A stretch of 64,000 nucleotides of DNA, from assembly GCA_036346225.1 (NCBI GenBank), contig JARFIW010001484.1, positions 62,001 through 126,000 on the forward strand, written 5' to 3'. Positions 45,563 to 53,999 of this stretch are shown piece by piece; positions within the stretch are counted from its first letter, which is position 1; each line of letters opens with the position of its first letter. A model generated the notes under the pieces. The model was not told the origin of the DNA, did not search any database, and saw nothing but the letters and a program-made list of their open reading frames with translations. The stretch is from Platerodrilus igneus (lineage: Eukaryota > Arthropoda > Insecta > Coleoptera > Lycidae). A program made the translations under genes and the position numbers.

Positions 45563-45712
45563 GTTATACGGATCGCGTGCATATTAAAAATCCAAAAGGG
45601 TGGTAGCACACGCACACAAGTTGTCTGCAAGTCGTGCTGTAGAAGATGCAGTGCTACTATAACCAAAAACACTTTGAACCATTATTAAGAAAATACCAAC
45701 TTGTTGTCTACA

Positions 45713-45771
45713 GGAAAAATTGATAGGTTAGGTCGGTGCCGCCGGTGCCGACCTAACCTATCAATTTTTCC
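45713..45771. promoter_or_regulatory. Hairpin with 24-bp perfect stem and TTAGG motifs
   Basis: GGAAAAATTGATAGGTTAGG... at 45,713-45,736 pairs perfectly with 45,748-45,771 around an 11-base GC-rich loop. Telomere-like CTAACCTAACCTAA runs follow to 45,860. It sits at the inner boundary of the left TIR, upstream of the large gene. In PLT-1 the equivalent hairpin separates the large gene from the polymerase. A replication start, nick site or promoter structure are possibilities, none shown. Confidence 0.6.
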
Positions 45772-46149
45772 TTTTATCTAACCTAAGTCCATACAAGTCC
45801 AACTAACCTAACCTAACTTCAGACAACACCGTCTAACCTAACTCCGAGCAACGTAAACTAGCCTAAACCCTCCACTCTACATGGTCCTTCTCTCTCCTTT
45901 CGCATCCGAAACTCTAAAAAACGTAAACTAGCCTAAACCTTCCACCCTACATTGTACTTCTCTCTCCTTTCGCGTCCGTACGACATACATCCAAACTATA
46001 TCCAACATACGCCCGAGATATGTCCATTTTGAATATTTTGGGGCTTGATAAAATTTTTAGTAGTTCGGACTTAGAAAAATTTTAACATAAAATTGTAAAT
46101 TTTATGGCATAAAATTTAAACATCGCTCGTAAATGCGGAGAATGGAAAC

Positions 46150-48380
46150 CTGTTGTATTCTTCCAGAGAACAGATGCTGACTGGTGGACTACACACACCA
46201 ATTACAGAACCATTTTGTGGCAATATAATGTTGGTTAAAATTTGCGACTTTTCTGACGCCGAACAAACATCTGCAAACAAAAGAATGTTTATCCTAAAAA
46301 AAGAAATTTGTGGTGCATTTAACAGCTATCTACGAAGAAGGTTTGACCGATTTGTTTCCGCTAGGCATGGTGTTAAAGCTAAGCTTCCGTTTTCTCTGGA
46401 AAGCACTAACAAGATGGGCCAGAGAGTAAAAGAAATTATCGGAAAAAGAAGACCTCGAATGCATTAATAAAAAATTCCAAAATCCTATATGTGTTCCATA
46501 CAAAGTGGAACTAGCAGATGTTAAGTTGGAAACTTTATTGGAGGAACTACCAGATATATTAGACGAAGTCGAAAAAGATTATTTCTATCTTTTTGACATG
46601 GATGTAACCCAAAATTTGCGGGCATATTTAGCAAGATGGAGATGTGTAATTATTTAACTACAAACCATAACTTTTGCTATAAGGGCGAATACGAAGAAAA
46701 GTGTAATATTATAGTTGACAACGATAAAACTGTGGGGATTGGTTGTTTAACATGGCTAACAACCAATGCAAGAATTAAGATATACAACAAATTTGTGTGT
46801 CAGATAACAAGTCCTGGTGTTAATAAACAACTTGGTAATCATATACTAGATTTTTTACGTTGTCCAGATGTGCGTTTAAGGGAAACATTTGCGTCTACTT
46901 TGGCCAAAGAACATGGTATTAGGCGATTGGAAGCGACAATATACAACTGTTCAATTGGAAGCTATGTCAGTGCGGAACGGGTGTACCTTATTGGAAGACA
47001 GTAAGTTATACTTCCTTAAGGCGCCAATGTACTCGGTACCACTTGCCAAAATGTGGAGTTAGCTATCGGACAAGCTACAAAATAGTTGCTGTTTAGTGTA
47101 TAATAACCTGCTACAGTACGTGTATTGGGGGAATGGCAATACAAAGAAATTGAGTGGTTTGCAAATTAAGTTGTCCGAAAAACCAGAGGAAAGGAAAAAA
47201 TTGATAAAGTATGTGCTTTCGGCTTTTAGTTTTAACTATTTACCTGTAAATTATTTGGAGATAGTAGAGGAAGACGGCCAATATAAAATAAAAATCTTAC
47301 ACAAGTGCTACATTAAAGCAGGTAGTACATATTTTACACAATCTGCAACACCATATTCTACAATTCCAAAAGAAATAGTCATTTCGGAATTGGGATTGAT
47401 AAATACACCTAACATTCGTCCAGAGGTTGTACGACAACGCGCAAATATTGGTAGTAAACTCTATCCGTTTACGCTAAAGGAAATTGCCCCATTATGCATG
47501 CCATACGCTGTAAGTGGAAGGAAAAGACAGCTGGAATTAGAGGAAATGGATGCAAAAAGGCGAAAATTTGACTACATTGAAAACACTGCGACAATACGCG
47601 AACAATACAAAGATGTGTTAAACAAAGAACATCTTATTAGAGAAAATGAGGAAGAATTAAAAGATTATTTTATGTGCCGATGGACTGACTTAGATACATC
47701 CGGGTTGTACAAGCTGTATGCATTTGCGGTTAGTAAGAAAGACTCTTTTAGTTATGTAGGCGTTCTTGCAGAAAAGGATGGTACTAAATCCGTATACTTT
47801 TTAAAAGGTTATTCTAAAAACGTATTTATCAAAATGGCAGATAACAAAGACTAATTAAGGAATGCGGGTTTCGTAACCTTGGCGTACACCACACGTAAAG
47901 GGGTTCCGCTAAACATTGTATATTTACCTAGTAAAGAACCTTTCGGATCATTTTAAAACCGAGGGTCTTACAACCTATAACAACCATATATTCCCAAAAG
48001 TGGTGGACATGCAACTACGCAACAGTGTCTGGGAGAAAAAGGATTTCCTCCAATACCGACAAAAAGAAGTCGATCAAGCTAACAAGATACGTATGCAGGA
48101 TATAGTGGGAAAGCTGCAATTAAAAGATTGTCACAAGCTGCAAGAATTACACGAAGGAATGGATCTGGTTGTCGGTGGAATCAAAGACTTTAAATATAGA
48201 AGCAAACTTCGGTACATTTTACAATTTGAAAACCTAGACGGTCTTTATGTATCAAACTATTGGCTAGAAAAGGAAATAGAGGATTTGGGTGTCGATTTAA
48301 ATTTTAAGCTGCGAATAAAATTCGATAAAATTAAAACCACTGCAAACAAACATAAAGAAAGGACTGTCTTCTGTGTATAA
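46150..48380 (+). pseudogene. Large replication-like protein gene of PLT-2
   Basis: Five frame segments (46,153-46,467, 46,636-47,004, 47,096-47,854, 47,880-47,945 and 47,916-48,380) follow each other with frameshifts, so one gene of about 750 codons has decayed recently. Order of features: EQMLTGGLHTPITEPF, a NARIKIYNKF block, RLEATIYNCSIGSYVSAERV, YVYWGNGNTKKLSGLQIKLSEKPEERKKL, a basic RKRQLELEEMDAKRRK stretch, GLYKLYAFAVSKKDSF, VTLAYTTRKGVPL and a C-terminal coiled-coil region with LQFENLDGLYVSNYW. The D.D.T.D..G / YNK / RLE order resembles rolling-circle-type plasmid initiators, which is a guess only. Some segment joins could be sequencing errors rather than true frameshifts. Confidence 0.6.
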
Positions 48381-48534
48381 CTTTGTATTCAAATTAAGTT
48401 TAAATGACTCCATGCTGGGCATTAAATATTTTTAAATTTGTTATGTATAATGTCAGAATAAACATTTTATAATAGTATATAACATTGTTCTTTATTTATA
48501 AAAGGCTGTAACGTTACCCCGAAATAGCAGTCGC

Positions 48535-48640
48535 ACAGAGAGGGGTGCGCATGGGTAGCGCGCATGGGCACGGGTGCGCACGCGCAGGGGTGCGCATGGG
48601 CAGGGGTGTGCATGCGCAGGGGTGCTCATGGGTTGGGATG
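48535..48640. repeat. GC-rich minisatellite of PLT-2
   Basis: Tandem GGGTGCGCATGGGCA-like units. It is the same array as 5,343-5,452 and is positioned immediately after the large gene's 3' end. G+C content is far above the surroundings. Confidence 0.85.
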
Positions 48641-48863
48641 TGTCTGGGCGTACACGAGGGAGGCGGATGTTAACAGTCACCAAGCATCCAATTCTTTATT
48701 TGCTGTGGAGTACTTGCCTGCGTATGTATCCGGAGTAAAAGAATACGATTTGCATACGCAGCTTATTAATAAAATTAGTTTATCGAGGGAAGATAACAAA
48801 ACGTACATCATTCCTAATAGTACAACAATCTACGCATGGGGGCGTAAAGATATAAGATAGTTG
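48640..48863 (+). pseudogene. Coding remnant ending LINKISLSREDNKTYI
   Basis: An open stretch carries HTQLINKISLSREDNKTYIIPNSTTIYAWGRKD and a stop. This resembles the extreme C-terminus of animal-repeat B-family polymerases, which typically end in a K.ALS..D.KRYI....T.AYGH pattern. The PLT-1 counterpart at about 18,950-19,010 is more decayed. It lies before, not after, the module at 49,322, so the order is scrambled or two separate genes are represented. Confidence 0.4.
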
Positions 48864-49321
48864 TTTATATTTGTATGGATTTGTAAATCTATTGTATATA
48901 TTAGTTTTAAGACTCCATAATTTTTAAGTTCTTCTCCCACCTTCCAAATCCTTCCGGCTTCTATCCTGGTTGACAGAGTATACGTGTTATCTCCACGTGG
49001 TATTCGCGGGACACTGCGGTTTTAGATTTCTAGGGAAACGGTTGGTTAAAGCATATGCCTTGGTTAGCGAAAAAAAGGGTTTTAAAGATGGAGTTAAATA
49101 AAGATGAGCAAAAATTAGTGATTTGGGTCTTTAAAACGCATAACTTTGTATGGGGTAGTCCTATTTAAAATTTATTTACAGATTTGGGGTCTCTAGAAAA
49201 ATTTAATATTAGTTGATACCTAGCAAAATATATTTATCTTAAAAGAGTGACTACCCCGCGTATAATAAATACAATATAACACTTGTCAACAAAAAAAGTT
49301 GTAGGGAAAATTAAAGACATA
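48864..49321. other. Decayed PLT-2 interior
   Basis: No frame. A short copy of the CCAAACAA/AGATTT end-repeat motif is near 49,190-49,230. Collinear with 4,700-5,180 of PLT-1. Confidence 0.4.
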
Positions 49322-49438
49322 TTTAATGGGGGTCCAGTATTAGAATTTGTTGGTAGTAATGTTAAGTCCTACTGTATTGCAGGCGAGAAAGATACGATTA
49401 AAAAGATTAAAGGGATCTCACGAATTGTAGTTAAGTAA
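49322..49438 (+). pseudogene. Remnant of a polymerase C-terminal-like module
   Basis: The frame FNGGPVLEFVGSNVKSYCI continues into EKDTIKKIKGISRIVVK and a stop. It matches 4,593-4,699 with conservative changes. The isolated remnant has no upstream catalytic motifs. The short duplicate of the large-gene 3' sequence (ACCGAGGGTCTTACAACCTA) directly after it at 49,438 shows that this end of the element has been rearranged. Confidence 0.45.
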
Positions 49439-50830
49439 AACCGAGGGTCTTACAACCTATAACGAGCATATACCTCCAAAAGGAATGGACATGCAACTAC
49501 GTAGCAGTGCGTGGGAGAATAAGAATTCTCTCTAATAAGAAATTAAAGTTTCCATGTACGCAGCACCAGTCATTGGGAAATGGTCGAAATGTGGAACCTA
49601 TAAAGGCGATTGTTAATTATGGTTTAGAAAAATAATAGTAGTTTTCGTGGACTAAATAAAATAGCTTAGACTGGTTAATGTATATGATTACATACTCTCG
49701 TACACATCCACAAACATCTGTTTACGTCCACAATGGCGATACCGGTAGTTTTTGTTTAACAAATAGTAGGAAAGATACGTCAGGTGTTAGTGCGTGGAAG
49801 CCCATAGGATCGTTGGATTCAAAAAGAACGGTGCGGTGGGATGTATGGTGGTTCCCCGTTAGAATAATCGAAAGTGGTTAATCGGTCGTATTAGATGTTT
49901 AAATAAGCGAAAGTGTAAAGGCCTACATAAACAAAAATTAATTAACCGACAAAAAAGTGCGAAAGTGTAAAGGCCTACATAAACAAAAATTAATTAACCG
50001 ACAAAAAAGTGCGCGATGTGCTACACTTATAAAGAAAGTATGGAATGGTGCTTTTTAGCGGCCCTAGCAGTAAAAAGGGTGACTGACTTTTTCAAGCAAC
50101 TACAAGAATAGCAGTAGCGCAGAGAAGGGGTATGCATGTATTATACAGTTGCTGCAAAATATGTTAGTTTACGCGTAGCTCGGATGTGTAATTGATCACG
50201 ACTTAAAGATCTCTCGGAGGTTTAAAAATTCTCGGCCCATTGTCGTTTGAAAAATGTTTGTAAATTATCAGAACAGGAGCGGGTCGAAGTTTAAGTTAGA
50301 TGGATGATTGACTGAGTTTTTTCTACCTTTTACGAGGGAATCGGAAGTTGACGAACTTCTCTATTTGGACGATATCAAGTACTTACCGGTTCTAGAAATC
50401 ATTACGTGCGGTCGACCGCTATGCGAAAGTGTAAAAGCCTACAGAAGCAAAATTATCAGACAAAAAAGTACGCGATGTGCTATAGAAAGTATAAAAAAAT
50501 TGGTGCTTTGCATCGGTCCTAACAGTAAAAAGGAGAGTGACTTTTTCTAGCAATTACAAGAATAGCAGTAGCGCGGCGAAGGGGTATGCATGTATTATAC
50601 AGCGCATTGTTGTTATAAAATATGTTAGTTTACGAGAAGCTCGAACGTGCACAAATTAAATTTTAATCTATAATTAACCACGGTCGTAAAAATGGGAAAT
50701 TAATGGTTAATTTTAATACTGCTAAGCATATACTTTCGCTTTGTGATTTATTTGGAAAATATTCAAGCCCACCATTTCCTAAAATATGACGTAGAAGTTA
50801 TTTAAAATTAAATTGCTTTATTAGTAAGTA
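49439..50830. other. Decayed PLT-2 interior before the right TIR
   Basis: Contains a partial second copy of sequence from 47,950-48,060 (49,440-49,540), a tandem 50-bp duplication at about 49,907-50,010 (unit GCGAAAGTGTAAAGGCCTAC...), and the YLDDIKYLPVLEIITC segment near 50,370. No intact gene. Confidence 0.5.
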
Positions 50831-50983
50831 TCCTGTAGACAACAAGTTGGTATTTTCTTAATAATGGTTCAAAGTGTTTTTGGTTATAGTAGCACTGCAT
50901 CTTCTACAGCACGACTTGCAGACAACTTGTGTGCGTGTGCTACCACCCTTTTGGATTTTTAATATGCACGCGATCCGTATAAC

Positions 50984-51091
50984 ATGGAAGACGATTCCGA
51001 TGTTTTGACTAACGGCATTCGCACCATCGACGAAGCGAACCAGGTGCATGCATTGGCGCTAAATGTATTGGACGAGCAGCGAGGATTATGA
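50984..51091 (+). CDS. Conserved acidic micro-ORF (35 aa), right TIR
   Basis: Reads MEDDSDVLTNGIRTIDEAN and ends LNVLDEQRGL. Two residues differ from the left-TIR copy (L/F and E/K). It is placed 145 bases before the zinc-finger gene, same strand. The terminal codons overlap a perfect TGACGTCA palindrome (51,089-51,096). Confidence 0.5.
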   Translation: MEDDSDVLTNGIRTIDEANQVHALALNVLDEQRGL

Positions 51092-51236
51092 CGTCATTTA
51101 GTTCCCCGCTGAATCCACAACATCGTTCGGGTGTCTTCGGAAACCTTCGGTTTGCATTCTATAGGGTACATAAAGCAGGTGCGCAAGAGTAAACTCTTTA
51201 GTTATAAGTTAGTTCGCTTACAAGTCAAGTCTTATA
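51089..51236 (+). promoter_or_regulatory. Leader of the zinc-finger gene with TGACGTCA site
   Basis: The octamer TGACGTCA (the classical CRE/ATF site) is kept in all four micro-ORF regions (3,128, 20,983, 45,450, 51,089). A TATAGGGTACATAAAG segment follows about 70 bases later, before the zinc-finger start. A promoter role is inferred from conservation and place. Confidence 0.4.
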
Positions 51237-52043
51237 GTGCGGATTTTGTTTTGTACTAAAATGGTACCTGCAAACGTTTTTAAATGCGAGCCGTGTCACG
51301 TCTACTTTACCAGAAGGGATGCTCTCAAACGGCACCAGAACAAATGTCGTGGTGTAACATCGTCTACGGTTAAGCTTATACATCCGTCTGCAGCAAAGTT
51401 CTTTAACTGTGGGTCTTGCGGTATCGCTTTTACGAGAATGGGCAACTTACAGCGACACAAGGAAAAACAGCACGGTATGTCATTAAGCCGTAGACGTTCA
51501 GCTCCACCAGCTGTTAAAGGGTCTTGTACGAAACAACCACGAATTATGTGTAAAGTATGCGATTTCGAAATGGAAAAGACTACGTATGCCGCACACTTAA
51601 GGAGCAACAGACATAAAAATGCATCAGTTACCGCTACTAGCGACGATGGTGTAGAAATGGTTAGCACTGCGTTTAACAACCGTATGGCTAGCTATCGCAT
51701 AAAGAATGCCAGTGTCGACGATGGAGTGCCCGAGTTTCTTTGGAAGCAGAAAGAGCGATTTATTCGATTAATTAATGAAAAAAGAATACAACATACAGCA
51801 GTAAAAGTCTATTGCGAACTCTACGGCGTTTACACCAAAATGGGGGAAGAGACTACCGATGTAAAATCCTTTAACACAAAAAATGTGGTTATAGCGTCTT
51901 CTAGTAATCTGGAAAATATGTACGAGGTCTTAAGCGAAACCATGCGAACAAAATCAGAGGAATTTGAAACATGCGGGTCCGGTTGGTCTTTGGAAAAGGT
52001 GCTCTATTTAGAAATAAATATTAATAAGTACAAGTCGATATGA
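51237..52043 (+). CDS. C2H2 zinc-finger protein, intact copy in right TIR
   Basis: Full-length 268-aa twin of 44,503-45,309, differing at three residues (T for K after CRGV, R for K in SLSRRRS, L for F in YCELYG). All zinc ligands are kept. AATAAA occurs at about 52,060, after the stop. Having an intact gene in both TIRs means each inserted element carries two copies that can be kept alike by gene conversion. The start at 51,261 (MVPANVF) is the better-conserved choice. Confidence 0.9.
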   Translation: MRILFCTKMVPANVFKCEPCHVYFTRRDALKRHQNKCRGVTSSTVKLIHPSAAKFFNCGSCGIAFTRMGNLQRHKEKQHGMSLSRRRSAPPAVKGSCTKQPRIMCKVCDFEMEKTTYAAHLRSNRHKNASVTATSDDGVEMVSTAFNNRMASYRIKNASVDDGVPEFLWKQKERFIRLINEKRIQHTAVKVYCELYGVYTKMGEETTDVKSFNTKNVVIASSSNLENMYEVLSETMRTKSEEFETCGSGWSLEKVLYLEININKYKSI

Positions 52044-52199
52044 GAAGTTCTTGGTTGAAAATAAAAAATTGTGAATATGTATTTAGAAATGTGGTTTACA
52101 AATTTAAACTGTATTAGTAAAAATTGTTTGTAATAAAAAGTTTTAAGAATTGTTTTTAGATTTTCTTTTAGGTATAAGCTGCAGGAAATTTATAATTTA

Positions 52200-53000
52200 G
52201 AGGGTGTGTGTAAAATGGTAAGGGGTGGTTCGATTTTAAATTTATTTACAGATTCTGATCCTACATAAAATTCTAGACTAACAAGATGTGCTACATGTAT
52301 AAAAAAATTTATAAGGACACTCAAAGGTCGCTACAGGTAAGAAAACTTAAAATCAGGGTAGCTCTCTGGGGGATGGGGCTATCTAAAAAATTTAAAGAGA
52401 TTTGGGTAGCTGAGAAAATTCTAATATTAATTGATACCAAACAAGATAGGTTTATCTCGTGGGTTGAAATGTGGAGAAAGATTTATCTCGCAGAGGGTAT
52501 GTGTGTAATTTCGCAGGGCGTGGTCCGATTTCAAATCTGTTTGCAGATTCGAATTTTGCGTAAAATTCTAGACTAAAAAGATGTATCGCATGTATAAAAA
52601 AAATTTATAAGAACGCTCAAAAGTCGCTATAGGTAAGAAATCTTAAAATTGGGGTAGCTCTCTTTGGGGTGATGCAATCTAAAAAATTCCTAGAAATTTG
52701 GGTAGCTGAGAAAATTCTAATATTAATTGATACCAAACAAGGTAGGATTATCTCGAAAGATGCAATGGCTAGACGAAGAAAACTATTTGTTAGGTTTGCT
52801 TATAGAGCAAAGAGCAAAATTTAGAGGTTCCAGACTTTAAAGAAAACTTAAAATCAGGGTAGCTCCCTTGGGGGTGATGCAATCGAAAAAATTCCTAGAG
52901 ATTCGGGTAGCTGAGAAAATTCTAATGTTAATTAATACCAAACAAGATAGGTTTATCTCGTGGGTGGAAATGTGGAGAAAGATTTATCTCGCGGGTGGAA
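52200..53000. repeat. Outer tandem repeats of PLT-2 (right TIR)
   Basis: Three units of about 180-290 bp with GGTAGCTC, GGGGATG, ATCTAAAAAATT and TTGATACCAAACAA blocks (near 52,357, 52,652 and 52,856), same family as 22,440-23,063. A run of ten G lies at about 53,032-53,041 between the array and the terminus. Confidence 0.85.
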
Positions 53001-53197
53001 AGAATGCGGGTGTGATGTAATCAAAATGGTTGGGGGGGGGGGTGTCCGAGCAAGGCGGAGTCAGGTGGAGCAAGGTGGAGATTCTTAAAAAATAAGACTT
53101 TATAGTGCGAATTTACATGTAAATTTGGTCCAGATGTGTGAGGAAATGTGGGATTCTGGAGGAAATGTGGTCACAGGATTGTCAATTATACCCTACT

Positions 53198-53203
53198 AAC
53201 TTG
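53198..53203. repeat. Target site duplication of PLT-2, right copy (AACTTG)
   Basis: Identical to 43,548-43,553. Confidence 0.85.
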
Positions 53204-53560
53204 ATTGGTGTGTGGACAATTTTAAGAATTTTGGTGGCCTTCGGAGTGGTTGGTGTATGTTAGCAAGAGTGTTTTAAGAATTGAATGTTTGTATTGTAAA
53301 GTTTGAAGAATTCTAACATGCTTTGAAAGGGGAAGAAGGATATATAAACACCAAGAGATGGTTGTGTGGCTCTCTTAGTCTCTTTTACGCTCTCTTAGTC
53401 TCCGAGTTCGAATAGCGTAAAGCTTTCATTAGTCTACAACCAACTAATGATTACATGAGTAACATACTTTAACGAGTTGAATAAAAGAGTACTTTACGTA
53501 AGTAAAGATTGTTTTAATTTTAATTTGCACTAAGTGTGCAAAAATATACAAATGGAAATG
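53204..53560 (+). other. Gypsy 3' region, right of PLT-2 (probable LTR part)
   Basis: Continuation of the Gypsy element. GGATATATAAACACC near 53,338 looks like a TATA box. Repeated CTCTCTTAGTCTC follows, and AATAAAAGAG near 53,480 could be the polyadenylation signal, as in an LTR U3-R-U5 order. The partner LTR was not found. Confidence 0.45.
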
Positions 53561-53990
53561 GAGTAGATGTCAGTGGTTGGTCAATTTGGTTGTATACCAA
53601 CAGTCATGGTACTAGTAGCAGATAATCAAATCCTTGCATTGAATTAATATTTTGTTTTGAAATTAAATACGATTGACATTTACTTTTATTTATTTATTTG
53701 AGATAAGAGAATTGCTATATGTTTTATGTCCAATTTTTACCATATTTGGTGAGCGTTAAATCGGAAATAAAAGGCATTGCTTTGTATGATCTGATAGTTT
53801 ACTTTGGGTGCGTAGTTTTTTTGTACAATAGTGGATTTTACTGAATAGATGGCATTTTTTACCAAAAATTTTTATATTTAAACATAAGCTAATTGTTTTG
53901 GAAAAATATTCTTACAGTTGGTAAATAGGGTAAACGCTATTCGGTATTTTGATTTGGTAATTATTTATCTAACTAATTTTAATTTATTGT
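53561..53990. other. No recognisable gene
   Basis: AT-rich sequence between the Gypsy 3' end and the DDE-like pseudogene. Nothing supportable. Confidence 0.3.
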
Positions 53991-53999
53991 TATAGAAGA

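Larger units (their letters stand above)
43554..45714. repeat. PLT-2 left terminal inverted repeat
   Basis: Inverted copy of 50,831-53,197. It ends inside at the shared GTCTACAGGA. It contains a polycytosine run near 43,708, two tandem units (43,740-44,350), the zinc-finger gene and the micro-ORF. It is shorter than the right repeat by about 206 bp, mostly through one fewer tandem unit. Confidence 0.9.
43554..53197. mobile_element. PLT-2: intact-ended Polinton-like long-TIR element, 9,644 bp
   Basis: Ends AGTAGGGTATAATTGACAAT... and its inverted complement ...ATTGTCAATTATACCCTACT are flanked by the direct repeat AACTTG (43,548-43,553 and 53,198-53,203). A 6-bp duplication and 5' AG termini are the Polinton/Maverick hallmarks. 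Terminal inverted repeats are about 2.2-2.4 kb and each carries a zinc-finger gene and a micro-ORF. The unique 5.1 kb holds a hairpin, the large replication-like gene and decayed remnants. No integrase, packaging ATPase, protease or capsid genes were found and the DNA polymerase is missing, so it is probably mobilised by other copies. Confidence 0.85.
50831..53197. repeat. PLT-2 right terminal inverted repeat
   Basis: Inverted copy of 43,554-45,714 with very few substitutions in the coding part. It holds three outer tandem units (52,200-53,000). Confidence 0.9.

Noticed and set aside
49907..50010. Two similar ~50-bp units considered as the start of a CRISPR-like array
   Set aside because: Only two direct copies with no spacer between them, inside a eukaryotic transposon. 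It is a simple tandem duplication.
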